A DNA stretch of 64,000 nt, from positions 106,557-170,556 of the forward strand of contig JBBQWZ010000004.1 in assembly GCA_038210135.1 (NCBI GenBank), given 5' to 3'. This stretch comes from JBBQWZ01 sp038210135. GTDB lineage: Bacteria > Acidobacteriota > Terriglobia > Bryobacterales > Bryobacteraceae. Shown piece after piece: positions 1 to 10,500 of the stretch. The position numbers were made by a program, and so were the translations under genes. The notes beneath the pieces are model-generated. The model had not been told where the DNA came from and did no database searches. It saw nothing but the letters and a program-made list of their open reading frames with translations. Numbering within the stretch: position 1 is the stretch's first letter; each line of letters opens with the position of its first letter.

Positions 1-10
1 CCCGATCCGA

Positions 11-595
11 TCAAGGTTGTTTCTTCGCTTTGGGGGCCGCGGCCGGAACCGACTGCTTCATCAACTGGCCGCGACAGCGCTGCGCTTCGCGATCGGCGAC
101 ATCAAATTCTTTTTCCTTCGTGTTGGCGAGTTCCGCGATATATTCGCGAAGGCGCTCTCGATTGGTCGAATTCTCGACCACCAGCGAACGAATGAGATCC
201 GCCAGAGCTGGATTCTGGTAGGTCCTAACGCCATCGAGCAGCGAACCCAGCTTGTTCTCGACTCGTTCCAAGCGGAAGTAGGTCTCAATCGCGAGAGGAA
301 GCCGCTCCGGCTGTCGCTTAAAAGATTCGGCAATCGTCAACACACCCTGAAGCTCGGCCTGCGTGGAGTTCCACTGCGCCACATAGGTGTCCGGCGCGCC
401 GTTCGCCACCCATTCTTTGAGGTTCAGCTGCGCGAGCAACGGCTTCAGCCGGGCGGCCTGGGCGGTGAGCCGGTCGATGGCCGGTTTGATATCCCATTCC
501 GCTTCGACGCCGTTGTTCTGCGGAGCGGGCTGCGAAAACGCAGGAGCGGAAAGTAGCGTCAGCCCAAGCGGTACCAGAAAAAAACAGGCTCGCAT
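11..595 (-). CDS. Secreted hypothetical protein
   Basis: A 194-residue protein with a clear signal peptide (hydrophobic stretch at residues 4-20, probable cleavage after SAPAFS) followed by a charged, mostly helical body. The C-terminus is rich in Ala, Lys and Pro. No catalytic motif or domain is recognised, so the function is unknown; export to the periplasm is the only safe statement. It lies on the same strand as the FecR-domain gene at 677-1468, about 80 bases downstream of it, and may be cotranscribed. The stop codon is at the very edge of the window, so the gene is complete. Long plus-strand frames over it are shadows. Confidence 0.7.
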   Translation of the reverse strand: MRACFFLVPLGLTLLSAPAFSQPAPQNNGVEAEWDIKPAIDRLTAQAARLKPLLAQLNLKEWVANGAPDTYVAQWNSTQAELQGVLTIAESFKRQPERLPLAIETYFRLERVENKLGSLLDGVRTYQNPALADLIRSLVVENSTNRERLREYIAELANTKEKEFDVADREAQRCRGQLMKQSVPAAAPKAKKQP

Positions 596-676
596 GTCAC
601 CAGTCTCGCACGCGGATCTGCGCTGAAAAGCAAAAAGGGCCGGTTCGCACCAGCCCTTTCAGGAATTCGTAAATTG

Positions 677-1468
677 CTAATTGCCTGTAGGAGGAGGCGG
701 CGGTGGCGGAGGAGGAGGTGGAGGCGGCGGAGTTCCGCCCTTCGTATCGCCAGGCAGGCCTCCACCTGAGGATCCACCACCTGGAAGTTTCACACTCGAA
801 CCACGCGACTGCAACGTGGTGACGGCGTCCAGAATCATACGCAGCGCCGCCTTGGCGACCGTACCTTTACTGAAAGCGCCCGACAGCGCCAACGGCTGCG
901 TCTTCAAAACCCGGACTTCTTCGCCCGAGGTCAGCGTGCGCGGAGTTCCGCGTGGCAGCAGGGCGTGTTCCACATCCACAATGCCTTCTTCCACCTGAAC
1001 CAGCGTGCTTTCGTCGTCATCGTTGACCGTAACGTCAAACGTCGTCCCACGAACCGAGATAACGGCCGTTGGCGTTAAGATCCGATTGGGATTCGGTTGG
1101 TTGCCGAAGCGTTGAATATGGATCCGGACCTGACCGACGACAACGTCCAGCAGATCTTTCCAATTCGGCGGGTTCTTGCGGAAAACCACGTAGGAATTCG
1201 GGAACACTTCAAAAGTGCTGCCATCCGAAACCTGGAAAACCGCCCGTCCATCCGGGCCCGTGATGATCACTTGCTTGACCAGAACCGAATCGCCGATGCT
1301 CAGCGCCCAGGGTTGATTGTCCTTGAGCACCGAAACCTGACCGGTTTGGCTGGTGACCTTGGCGGCGTAAAGGCCCGCGTCCGGGGTAGACATCTGCGCC
1401 AGACACACTACCGCCGTAGCGGCCATAACTGGCAGCAAAGAAGCCAAACTCCTAAGCGCGGAACGCAT
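677..1468 (-). CDS. FecR-domain secreted protein with polyproline tail
   Basis: 263 residues. An N-terminal signal peptide ending near LAQ is followed by a FecR-like domain. Its diagnostic stretch is VISVRGTTFDVTV, then a TLVQVEEGIVDV strand, at about residues 135-175. In Bacteroidetes and Proteobacteria FecR domains relay signals to sigma factors; in Acidobacteria many are stand-alone secreted proteins, and no sigma factor lies next to this one. The C-terminus is low complexity: a Gly/Ser-rich linker, then a run of more than ten prolines. The ATG at 1468 is preferred because an AGGGG ribosome site lies just upstream and the signal peptide begins there. A frame open to 1507 would add 13 unlikely residues. 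Confidence 0.8.
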   Translation of the reverse strand: MRSALRSLASLLPVMAATAVVCLAQMSTPDAGLYAAKVTSQTGQVSVLKDNQPWALSIGDSVLVKQVIITGPDGRAVFQVSDGSTFEVFPNSYVVFRKNPPNWKDLLDVVVGQVRIHIQRFGNQPNPNRILTPTAVISVRGTTFDVTVNDDDESTLVQVEEGIVDVEHALLPRGTPRTLTSGEEVRVLKTQPLALSGAFSKGTVAKAALRMILDAVTTLQSRGSSVKLPGGGSSGGGLPGDTKGGTPPPPPPPPPPPPPPTGN

Positions 1469-1897
1469 ATACCCCTGTCTGCCGGAGACACTTCCGACGG
1501 ATACCACAGCTTACCATCAAATTCGACAAACCGTTCAACGTGAAGCAACCTTGAAGACGTACGAGGAAAAGCCTCGGCCTTCGGACGTGTTGACCCGGAC
1601 CAACCCGGAGAATTGCCATGCAATTGCAGGTCCGCAAGAGAAATCTTCCACCTGTCCAGACTCTATATACAGGATGGCGGGCGACCCTTTGATGTCCGAT
1701 TTGCGATCCCAGCGGGAAACCGTTTCCGCCTGAAACCCGTAAGCCATAGGAAGGTAAGCTTTAACGCCAGCTGAATGAAGATCGCCGTTAACTTCCCCGT
1801 CGCGACCGCGTCTTACAAGAAGCGGCGACGTCTATCAGCTTTGGCCGTTCGGCTGCCGATAGATAAGGTGTCCGCCAAGGGTACAATAGACTCGTTC
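1469..1897. other. Intergenic region between divergent genes
   Basis: About 430 bases separate the divergent FecR-domain and propeller genes. Two short frames exist (plus 1551-1733, minus 1535-1747), but neither has a good ribosome site or a recognisable domain. The region must hold promoters for both flanking genes. Only the -10-like element at 1882-1887 is visible. Confidence 0.4.
1882..1887 (+). promoter_or_regulatory. Probable -10 box, near-leaderless start
   Basis: TACAAT lies 10 bases before the ATG at 1898, so the predicted transcript would begin only 3-4 bases before the start codon. No ribosome site can fit, which suggests leaderless or nearly leaderless translation. It also argues against the longer frame beginning at 1775. 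No convincing -35 box is seen. Confidence 0.5.
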
Positions 1898-3811
1898 ATG
1901 GGCCACTCTGCCACAGTACGCCGCGCCTCTCTGGTCACTCTGGTGATCGCGCTGTCCGCGTTCGGGCAGGCGCGCACAGACTGGCGGCGCATCGGGAATT
2001 CGTCGGTGGACGCCTCTCTCGCCGCCGTCGTCACTGGAGCCGCTGACCGGATTTGGTATTCGGCGGATGGCGAAAAACTCTATTCCCGCACCCGCTCCGG
2101 GCGCATTTTCGAAACTTCCGATTTTGAAAACTGGAAGGCGAGCAGCGAAAAAGCACCTGCCCGGGCCGCCTCGCCGATTGCGTCGCGTCTGCCCGAAGCC
2201 TCCGCCCAACTCCAGGCCGGGCGCGGAACCCGACTATATGCCATCGGGCGTTTTGCCTGGCGCAGCGACGACCAAGGCATCAGCTGGACCAACCTGACCG
2301 CGTACAAAAACGAGTCGATCGTCGGCGAAGGTCTCTTCGACGTCGCCGTTTCCCCGCGCGACGATCAGGACATCACCCTTGCGACCGCCTCAGGAGTTTG
2401 GCGCACCGTGGACGGAGGCGCCTCCTGGAGTGGCTTGAACGAGACGCTTCCTAATCTGCCGGTCCGTAAAATCATCAGCCTTCCCGCCGAGGGTCGAGGT
2501 GCGCGCGTCGCCCTTGAAGCTGCTCCAGGAAAGGCGGCCACTACTCTTGAATGGCTGCCTGGGGGAAAACGCGCATGGCACGCAGCGTCTTCGGAGGAAT
2601 CGGGTCAGGAAGCGCAGCTGAAGCTGGAACTCGGTAGCCAACTCGGCGCCGTCCTCACCGAGGCGATCGCCGCCGGAGATTACCGCTACGCCGGTGCCGC
2701 GGATGGGCGTATGTGGTCCTCCTCAGACGCTGGCCGGAACTGGATGCCATTTCGCGCCGCCGATTCCGGCTCGATAGAAAAGATCTGGGTAGATCCTCGC
2801 GATCCGCGGATTGCCCTCGCCGCCCTGGGCGCGAGGCCCGTGGATGCGGCCTTCGCGGCTCGCTCCGCGCACGTTCTCCGTACTTTGAATGGCGGAGCCT
2901 TCTGGGACGACCTTTCGAGCAATTTGCCGGACGTCCCCGTCCACGGCGTCACGGCGGACCGCGCTTCAGGAGCCGTCTACGCCGCTACTGAGAAAGGCCT
3001 GTTCCTTAGCTTTGTGGATTTGCAAAACGCCGCGCCGGCGACTTCCTGGTCACCCGTTACCGGCGAGTTGCCCGACGCTCCTTTGATGGACGCGCGCCTC
3101 GACGCCAACGGAAATCAGCTATTTATCGCGGTGGACGGTTACGGAGTGTACGCCGCCGCCGCTCCTCACCGGATTCGCGATCCGCATGTTGTCAACGCGG
3201 CCGATTACAGTATGCGAGCGGCCGCTCCCGGCTCGCTGTTAAGTGTTCTCGGAAGCCGCGTCTCGTCGGCGCGCGCCGGTGGCCTCGACGTTCCGGTTCT
3301 CGCGGCGGGCGAAACCGAATCGCAAATTCAGGTTCCCTTCGATGCGCGCGGCGACTCACTCGCGCTGTCCCTCGATTCCGCGAACGGCCGCATCAACGTA
3401 GGCCTTACGCTGCGCGAAGCCTCTCCGGCTATCTTTGTTGATCGGGACGGGACGCCCATGTTGCTTGATGCGGATTCCGGCCTGGTTCTCGATTCCATGC
3501 GGCCCGCGCGGTCCAATACGCGGATGCAGATCCTCGCCACCGGCCTCGGCCGGGTTCGTCCGGATTGGCCCGCCGGCGTCGCCGCCCCGGTCGATCAGCC
3601 ACCCTCCGTCGTGGCACCCGTTCGCGCCTATCTCGATCGCTCGCCGATCGAAGTGACGCGCGCGGTTCTCGCACCCTACGCCGGCTTTTATCTCATCGAA
3701 GTCGAGCTTCCGAAAATCGTGAATTACGGCCCCGCTGAACTGTACATCGAAGTCGGCGCCGCGGGAGCCGGTCAAACAAGCAATCGGGTTCGCCTGTATA
3801 TTGAGCCTTAG
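1898..3811 (+). CDS. Secreted beta-propeller protein with Solibacter-type C-terminal domain
   Basis: 637 residues from the ATG at 1898. The sequence has a signal peptide (VTLVIALSAFGQA), then BNR/VPS10-like propeller repeats with Asp-box-like motifs (SDDQGISWTNL, TVDGGASWSGL, SSDAGRNWMPF, TLNGGAFWDDL). From about residue 430 comes a C-terminal domain starting VVNAADYSMRAAAPGSLLSVLG. That opening, with the later FYLIEVELP and SNRVRLYIEP strands, is typical of the Solibacter uncharacterised C-terminal domain (TIGR03437). The protein probably acts outside the inner membrane; propellers of this type are often binding scaffolds and only sometimes sialidases. No catalytic set is evident. The upstream in-frame 41 residues are excluded because a -10-like box sits inside them. 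Confidence 0.85.
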   Translation: MGHSATVRRASLVTLVIALSAFGQARTDWRRIGNSSVDASLAAVVTGAADRIWYSADGEKLYSRTRSGRIFETSDFENWKASSEKAPARAASPIASRLPEASAQLQAGRGTRLYAIGRFAWRSDDQGISWTNLTAYKNESIVGEGLFDVAVSPRDDQDITLATASGVWRTVDGGASWSGLNETLPNLPVRKIISLPAEGRGARVALEAAPGKAATTLEWLPGGKRAWHAASSEESGQEAQLKLELGSQLGAVLTEAIAAGDYRYAGAADGRMWSSSDAGRNWMPFRAADSGSIEKIWVDPRDPRIALAALGARPVDAAFAARSAHVLRTLNGGAFWDDLSSNLPDVPVHGVTADRASGAVYAATEKGLFLSFVDLQNAAPATSWSPVTGELPDAPLMDARLDANGNQLFIAVDGYGVYAAAAPHRIRDPHVVNAADYSMRAAAPGSLLSVLGSRVSSARAGGLDVPVLAAGETESQIQVPFDARGDSLALSLDSANGRINVGLTLREASPAIFVDRDGTPMLLDADSGLVLDSMRPARSNTRMQILATGLGRVRPDWPAGVAAPVDQPPSVVAPVRAYLDRSPIEVTRAVLAPYAGFYLIEVELPKIVNYGPAELYIEVGAAGAGQTSNRVRLYIEP

Positions 3812-3892
3812 GGTTTGCCGCGGCCGCCGCGCGGATCTGGACTCGATTCTGGTGCAGCCTCGAAGCCTGCCAATGAAACGGAGAGAATGCCG

Positions 3893-4444
3893 ATGACTCG
3901 CCGCGCCGCGCTGTTGCTTCCCCTTGCACTTCTGACCGCGCTCGTTACCTACGGGCAGGAGAAGAAGGAGAAGACCGAGAAACTGGCTCCATACTATCCG
4001 ACGCCAGAATCCATCGTCGAAAAGATGCTCGAGCTGGGCAGCCTGAAGGCCGGCGAGACCATGTTCGACCTGGGCAGCGGGGACGGGCGCATCGTCATCA
4101 TCGGCGCAAAAAAATTCAAAGCCAACGCCATTGGCGTCGAATACGACGAAGCTCTCTATCATCAGAGCTCCGATCGAATCGAAGAACTCGGGCTCGCCAA
4201 AACCGCCCGCATCATCCACGGCGATATTTTCGATCAGGATTACTCGAAGGCGGACCTGCTGGCCGTCTATCTGCTGCCGGTTTCCAATGACAAAGTAGCC
4301 AAGCTTCTCGACAAGCAGCTGAAGCCGGGAACCCGCATCGTGGCCCATGACTTCGAATTTTCGGCTTGGAAACCGGTCAAAATCGTGGATATCGATGACG
4401 ACGGCGAAGGCCGCAGTCACCGCCTCTACCTGTATGTAAAATAG
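3893..4444 (+). CDS. Exported class I SAM-dependent methyltransferase-like protein
   Basis: 183 residues. An N-terminal signal peptide (RRAALLLPLALLTALVTYGQ) precedes a compact Rossmann methyltransferase fold. Motif I is MFDLGSGDGRIVI, motif II acidic residue is in IGVEYDE, and a later strand reads ADLLAVYLLP. The family is small and usually lacks an assigned substrate. The exported location is odd, since SAM is cytoplasmic, so the hydrophobic segment may instead be an uncleaved anchor facing inward. ATG 3893 has GGAGAG seven bases upstream; ATG 3887 is an alternative. Confidence 0.75.
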   Translation: MTRRAALLLPLALLTALVTYGQEKKEKTEKLAPYYPTPESIVEKMLELGSLKAGETMFDLGSGDGRIVIIGAKKFKANAIGVEYDEALYHQSSDRIEELGLAKTARIIHGDIFDQDYSKADLLAVYLLPVSNDKVAKLLDKQLKPGTRIVAHDFEFSAWKPVKIVDIDDDGEGRSHRLYLYVK

Positions 4445-4457
4445 CGTCCGAAACACC

Positions 4458-5591
4458 ATGCTTCCTCACCTCTGGCGCATCGCGCTGCGGACCACCCGCC
4501 TGATTCTGACGGTGGGCTGCGCCGCGCTCTACGCCTTTTCAGCGACCAGAATCTCCGACCCTGTTTTGTGGCTGTTCGCCGCCATCGCGGTCTTCGGAGT
4601 CTTCGGTTATTTCACCCGCCGCTTCGATTCGGGACGCTGGGCGATCGCAGGCCTGATCGTTGACACCGCTCTGTTCGTCCTGTGGTCCGTCGCCGGACCC
4701 GCCTCCGCCGGCTGGTGGCTTTCTGCGATTCTCTACGCCTATACGCTGGCGAATGCAGTGCTGGTGCATGATCTGATTCGCGTGGTCATCGTTTTCCTCG
4801 TCTGCTCGCTGTGCGTTTTTCTGCCCGCTCCGAAACAGCCCGCGCCTTGGCACGTCGTCCTCGCCGCCGGACTCGTCGCCTGCATGGGCGCCGTGCAAAA
4901 GCGGCATCTCGAAGATCGCGTAGCGCAATCGGCGCGTCAGGCCGTGCTGTTCCGCAGCGAAGCGCAAGGTGCGCGCGAAGCCGAGCGGCAACGCATCGCT
5001 GCTGATTTTCACGACGGCCCGCTGCAAAGCTTTATCAGCTTTCAAATGCGCCTGGAGATCGTGAAGAAACTCATGACGCGCGATCTGGATGCCGCCAAGC
5101 TCGAACTCGAACAGCTCCAGGCACTCTGCCGTTCGCAGGTCGGCGAACTGCGTAGCTTCGTTCGCAGCATGCGGCCCATGGAACAAGGCGGCAGCTTGAG
5201 CGCCTCCATCTCTCGCATGGTCGAACAGTTCCAGCGCGAAAGCGGAATCGTCGCGTCCTTCTCAAGCGGGGACTTTGGCGATCCGCCCGAGGTTGAGATG
5301 TCCCTCGAGCTTCTGCAAATCGTGCGCGAAGCCTTGAATAACATCCATAAACACTCCGGCAGCACGCGCGCCGCGGTTTCGATGTCGAAGATCGACGAGA
5401 AACTCGAAGTCACCGTCGAAGACAACGGCAAAGGCTTCCCGTTCAGCGGATCCTATTCGCTCGACGAACTCGAACTCCTGCGCCTGGGTCCGGTCAGCGT
5501 CAAACGCCGGGTGCGCCTGCTGGGCGGCGAAATGAATCTGGAATCGAGACCTGGCCAAGGCACTACGCTGATGCTCCGGATTCCCGCTTGA
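4458..5591 (+). CDS. Membrane histidine kinase, HisKA_3/NarL type
   Basis: 377 residues. The N-terminal 140 residues form about five or six membrane helices. A dimerisation/phosphoacceptor domain follows, with the motif DFHDGPLQ (phosphoacceptor His near residue 185), typical of NarX/DegS-type kinases. The ATPase domain shows an N box (VREALNNIHKHS, near residues 290-300), a G1 box (DNGKGF, near 322) and a G2-like GQGTTLML. No periplasmic sensor domain is present, so the membrane helices probably sense the signal. The usual NarL-type response regulator is not adjacent, making this an orphan kinase here. Its stop overlaps the TTG start of the next gene, suggesting translational coupling. Confidence 0.88.
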   Translation: MLPHLWRIALRTTRLILTVGCAALYAFSATRISDPVLWLFAAIAVFGVFGYFTRRFDSGRWAIAGLIVDTALFVLWSVAGPASAGWWLSAILYAYTLANAVLVHDLIRVVIVFLVCSLCVFLPAPKQPAPWHVVLAAGLVACMGAVQKRHLEDRVAQSARQAVLFRSEAQGAREAERQRIAADFHDGPLQSFISFQMRLEIVKKLMTRDLDAAKLELEQLQALCRSQVGELRSFVRSMRPMEQGGSLSASISRMVEQFQRESGIVASFSSGDFGDPPEVEMSLELLQIVREALNNIHKHSGSTRAAVSMSKIDEKLEVTVEDNGKGFPFSGSYSLDELELLRLGPVSVKRRVRLLGGEMNLESRPGQGTTLMLRIPA

Positions 5592-6589
5592 AGCGGATCG
5601 CCTTCACGTTCGCGCTCGTCGCGTTGGCAGGTTGCGGCAAATACGCCGACTTCCGTCTTCCCGCGCCGCAAGGAACCGCCTCGAACATCCGTTTCGCGTG
5701 GGAAGTGGACAAGCATCCTGTCCTCGGCCGCGGAAACGGCTGGGATTCGGTGGACGTCCTGAATCCATCTATCGTCCGCGACCAAGCCGCCTACGCGAAT
5801 CTATATTCCGGCTTCGACGGCAAGACCTGGCACACCGGCATCGCGACGTCGCCCGATGGGAAGACCTGGACGCGCCGCGCGAGGATTCTGTCGCCGGCTC
5901 TTCCCTGGGAAGGCGCCTACATCGCAGCCAACGGTTCCGCCCTGATCGATGGCGTCACCAAACGCTATTGGTATGAGGCAGGCAGTCCGATCCTGAAAAT
6001 CGGACTCGCGTCGGGATCCACTTTCGATTCGCTGCAGAAGCATCCACAACCCGTCCTCGAACCCGGTCCCGCCGGAAGCTGGGACGAAAAAGGAGTCGCC
6101 GATCCCAACGTGATCCGCTCCGGCGACTCGCTCTACATGTTCTATCTCGGCCAGGATCGCGCCCGCCGTCAGCGCCTCGGCGTCGCGCGCTCGACCGACG
6201 GAATTCGCTGGACCAAGCTGCGTTCCAATCCCATTCTTGAACTGGGCCCAGCCAACGCCTTCGATGAAATCGGACTTGGCGAGCCAGCCGTGTGGACTAG
6301 CCACGGCCGCTGGTGGATGCTCTACACCGGGCGCGATCGTGCCGAGAATCGCCGCCTTGGAATGGCGTCGTCCACGGACGGCGTCGCCTGGACGCGCGTC
6401 GAAGGCTTTCCGATTTTCGCCGGCACCGAACCTTGGAATTCCAAAGTCGTGTGTGACCCCAGCGTCGAGCTTCTCGAAGACGGCACCGGCGTCCGCGTTT
6501 GGTTTGGAGGCGGCGATGTCGCGCATCCAGCGGAAAATATTCACGGGCAAATTGGCTTCGCCATCCTCCATATGACGCCTACGCATTGA
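5588..6589 (+). CDS. Lipoprotein with five-bladed propeller glycosidase-like fold
   Basis: 333 residues beginning at a TTG that overlaps the preceding stop (TTGA). The signal peptide ends in a lipobox (LAGC, Cys16). The mature part has repeated segments such as YSGFDGKTWHTGIATSPDGKTW, MFYLGQDRARRQRLGVARSTDG and MLYTGRDRAENRRLGMASSTDG. These repeats are characteristic of the GH43/GH32/GH130-like beta-propeller families. It could bind or cleave glycans at the envelope, but the catalytic acids cannot be assigned by eye. Overlap with the histidine kinase gene points to joint expression. Confidence 0.75.
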   Translation: MKRIAFTFALVALAGCGKYADFRLPAPQGTASNIRFAWEVDKHPVLGRGNGWDSVDVLNPSIVRDQAAYANLYSGFDGKTWHTGIATSPDGKTWTRRARILSPALPWEGAYIAANGSALIDGVTKRYWYEAGSPILKIGLASGSTFDSLQKHPQPVLEPGPAGSWDEKGVADPNVIRSGDSLYMFYLGQDRARRQRLGVARSTDGIRWTKLRSNPILELGPANAFDEIGLGEPAVWTSHGRWWMLYTGRDRAENRRLGMASSTDGVAWTRVEGFPIFAGTEPWNSKVVCDPSVELLEDGTGVRVWFGGGDVAHPAENIHGQIGFAILHMTPTH

Positions 6590-6640
6590 CAGCGGCTCTC
6601 GCCGTCTGATAGAAACCCATGGGGCGTCTGGGCGGGGTCC

Positions 6641-7246
6641 ATGAAAAAAAGACAAATCCGGCTGGCGAATATTCACTATGCGGCCGCGGAAATGTTCTGC
6701 CGTAAAGGCTACGACGCAACCACGCTCGGCGAAATCGCCGAAGCGGTCGACCTCACCAAAGCGGGCCTCTATCATTACTTCCAGACCAAGGAAGAACTCC
6801 TGTTCAGCATGGTTAACTTCGCCATGGACCGCGTGCAGGAAGTCGTCATCGATCCGGTTCGCGAAATTGAGAATCCGCACGAGCGGCTGCGGGCCATGAC
6901 CTCCAACTACGTCAACCTCATCATCGAGAGCGGCGGTTATCTCACCCGCGCCATCGAGGAAAGCAGCCGCCTGCAACGGACCCGGGCCCGCAAGGTCGCG
7001 CGCAGGCGCCGGGCCTTCTACGATTTCGTACGCCAAAGCATCCAGGAAGCGCAGGACGCCGGAGCGCTGCCCGGAATTAACGTAAGCATGGCTACTCTAA
7101 GCTTCTTCGGAATCGTTCTCTACATGGCAGAGTGGTATAAGCCCTCCGGTGCGCTCACGAAAGCCGAGGTAGCGGACCAAATCGTCCGGATTACGGTTGA
7201 TCGTATGCTGCTTGGTCATGGTACTGGAACCCCTCATAAGGGTTAA
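6641..7246 (+). CDS. TetR-family transcriptional regulator
   Basis: 201 residues. The N-terminal 50 residues form a classic TetR helix-turn-helix: AAEMFCRKGYDATTLGEIAEAV followed by AGLYHYFQTKEELL. The C-terminal ligand domain is most like the KstR2/FadR-type group often linked to lipid metabolism, but that is a weak inference. The downstream TonB receptor is separated by 286 bases with its own promoter, so this regulator may control it or act elsewhere. Confidence 0.9.
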   Translation: MKKRQIRLANIHYAAAEMFCRKGYDATTLGEIAEAVDLTKAGLYHYFQTKEELLFSMVNFAMDRVQEVVIDPVREIENPHERLRAMTSNYVNLIIESGGYLTRAIEESSRLQRTRARKVARRRRAFYDFVRQSIQEAQDAGALPGINVSMATLSFFGIVLYMAEWYKPSGALTKAEVADQIVRITVDRMLLGHGTGTPHKG

Positions 7247-7387
7247 GTCTCTGTAATCAATCCAGTTTGACGGAATGAAAGATTCGCGTGCTTCCCCGGT
7301 GTATACAAATGGATACGGGCTTCTAAAAATGGAACGCAACCCAAGGAATCTATGGAAGTTAGAGATTCGGCACAGTGTGAAAATAAG

Positions 7388-7417
7388 TTGACACACGGGT
7401 AACGAACACCGTAAACT
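7388..7417 (+). promoter_or_regulatory. Sigma70-type promoter of the 7533 receptor gene
   Basis: A perfect -35 hexamer TTGACA (7388-7393) is followed after 18 bases by TAAACT (7412-7417, four of six matches). It lies about 115 bases before the receptor start, leaving a leader of about 110 bases without obvious structure. Confidence 0.5.
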
Positions 7418-7532
7418 TCATGCTAGTTTCCGGGCCGGGTACTGCTAGCTTGGCTCCGAGTCCGTCCACGAAGCCTGTTCTCTTCGTCGGCGATGGCTGT
7501 GACTTCGTTGCTTTGGATCTAATTGGGGGTTT

Positions 7533-10500
7533 ATGAACCGAGTACGTTCACTTTTTCTAAGTAGATTTTGGCTTGCTGCATTTGTTCTGTGCGCAAGTCT
7601 GCTATGGGCTCAATCGGATAGCGCGAATATCAGTGGCGTAGTCCTGGACGCCTCCGGTTCCGTGGTGCCGAACGCCAAGATCACCGTTCGAAGTCAGGCC
7701 ACTGGCCAGATTCGCGAAGCTATGTCAGGAGGCACCGGCACGTACACCGTGCCCTCCGTCCCGCCCGGCCTGTATACGATCATTGTCGAAAAGGCTGGCT
7801 TTAAGAAATACGAATCCCGAGACAACAACGTCGATGCCAGTCTGCCGACGAACATTAGCGTGCAGATGCAGGTAGGCGCAGTCACGGAAACTGTGGAAGT
7901 GACCTCAACGGCATCGTTACTTCAAACCGAATCAGGCGCGCTCGGCAAGGTCATCGAGAGCTCGCAGATCAACAACCTTCAGTTGAACGGCCGCAATCCG
8001 GTGTTTTTAGCCCAGTTGAAGCCAGGCGTTCGCGGAGGCAACAGCAGCGGATTCAACTTCGGCTTGGGAACGGGCGGCTTCAATATTAATGGAGCACGCT
8101 CTCAGGAAACGCTGATCACCTTCGACGGCGCGGTGGGTATCCGCACCCGGTCGAACGGAGAATCAATCGGCACGGCGGACATCGACAACGTCGCGGAAGT
8201 GCAGATTTTGACGGCGGGCTACGGGGCCGAATATGGCCGCTCGTCCGGAGGACAGATCCGCGTTGTCACCAAGAGCGGTACCAGCCAGTTCCACGGGACG
8301 GCATACGAGTATCTCCGGAACGATGTGATGGACGCCAATACCTGGTCTCGCAATCGGAACCCAGCGACCAATTCACAACCGATCAACAAGTTCAATCAAT
8401 TTGGCTACAACGTCACCGGCCCGATTTTCATTCCGAAGATATTCAATGCGGACCGCAGCAAGCTGTTCTTTACATGGAGCCAGGAGTGGGCGAAGCGCCG
8501 CCAGACGGCCACTAACACGCGTATCGTTCCGACCGCGCGTATGAAAAACGGGGACTTCGGCGAATGGCTGACAGCTCCCAATCTCTGGTACAACTCGAAC
8601 GCGGTGCAGATCATCAAAGACCCGTCGAACGGTCTGCCCTTCTCCGGCAACATTATTCCCAAAGCCAGGCAGAGTCCGAACGGAATAGCACTGCTCGCGG
8701 TTTACCCGCTGCCGAACGTAGACCTTTCGAACGCGAACTGGTACGGCGTCGCATCCGCGCCAACCGATCAGCGGAAAGACAGCCTGGGATTGGATTACCT
8801 GCCTACATCGAGAGACTCCTTCAAGTTCCGGACATCGTTTTTCCACTTCCTCGATATCAATCCGTTCCAAACCACATACTTGTTTTCGTCGCGTACGTTC
8901 GACCGGCCCAACCAGTCGGCGTCGTTGAACTGGACGCACACCTTCAGCCCGACCCTGGTTCTTGAAACTTTGATCACTGCCAGCCGCGACCAGGTGTTCA
9001 TCCGCATGACGGACTCTCCGGCATTTGATCGGAATACGTACGGCCTGAACTATCCGTACATCTATTCGGGCAAAGACCGCCCCAATAAACTGCCTGCAAT
9101 CTCGCTGACGCCGTTCAACGATTACTCGGGTAGCCCGTACCCGTCTAACTCGACCGGCCCGATTTACACTGCATCGACCAACCTGACCAAGATTCTGAGA
9201 AGCCACACGCTGAAATTCGGATTCAATTTCGAACGCTCAGGCCAGAACGACTACGATCAGATCAATGTGCAGGGCGTCCCCGGCGGCACCGACAACCAGA
9301 ACGGCCGCTTTGAATTCAGCGCTTCGCGTCCAGGCGGCACCGGCGTGCCGGCCGGCGATGCGGCCCTCGGCCTTTTCAACAGCTACGCCGAGATCGGGAT
9401 TCGGTCGTTCACACCATACCGGGGTCACATGTATGAAGGGTATGCCCAGGATGAGTGGAAGGTGAACCAGAAGCTGAAGGTCACCTACGGCGTCCGCTAT
9501 TCGATCATCCAGCCCTATTACAGCCTGTGGGGCAACCTGTCGATCTTCGATCCTAAGTACTACGATCCGTCGAAGGCCGTAAAGGTGGACCGAGTGACCG
9601 GCAACCCGATCGCCGGTTCCGGCGACGCTTACAATGGCGTCGTGATTCCCGGTAACGGTTGGCCGGATTCCGCAAAGGGCCGGGTGCCGATCGCCACCAC
9701 GGGTGAATTCGATCGCCTGTTCCGGAATGGCGCCGAGCCTCGCTACTATTCCGATATCGATTACGGCAACTTCCAGCCGCGTGTTGGAATCGCCTATCAA
9801 CTGAATAACAAAACCGTGATCCGCGGAGGCGCCGGCAAATACACAACCAAGTTGGGTGTGAGCGATTCGGTGTTCCTGGGCGGCAACCCGCCATTGCAGC
9901 CGATCGCCTCGGTGCCGACGGGCAACGTCGACAATCCGGGCGGAGGATCGCGGGCTTCCTTCCCCCTGAGCATCAGCACCCAGGCCAAGGTATTCCATAT
10001 GCCCCAGTCCTACAACTGGAACGCAACGGTGGAACGTGAGATTGGCTTCAGCACCGTGCTGAGCGCCAGCTACGTCGGCCGCCGCGGTCTCTATGGGCAG
10101 CGCGAGAAGAATATCAACCAGCCGGCTATCGGTACCATCCAGGCGAATCCCGGCGTAAACGTCAACGCACTTCGACCGTATCTCGGGTTCGGACCCATCC
10201 GCGAAACCTTCAACGATGCGAATTCGCTGTACAACTCCTTCCAGATCGAAGTGTCCCGTAGATTCAAAAATGGGCTCAGCTACGGCGGAGCCTACACGTA
10301 TTCCAAGTGCAACGACAGCGGATCGAATCAGCGGGACGTGATTCCGGACGCCTACGACGCAACCTTCCTATGGGGTCCGTGCGACTACGACGTTCCCCAC
10401 ATGTTCCTGGTCAACGGGATCTATGAACTGCCGATCTTCCGCACTACGGGCAGTCGCTTTGTGAAGACCGCGCTCGGCGGATGGCAGATCACCGGTACCT

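Noticed and set aside
1535..1747. 70-codon minus-strand frame before the FecR-domain gene, faintly PilZ-like
   Set aside because: No RxxxR motif, no ribosome site and no clear family match; kept as intergenic.
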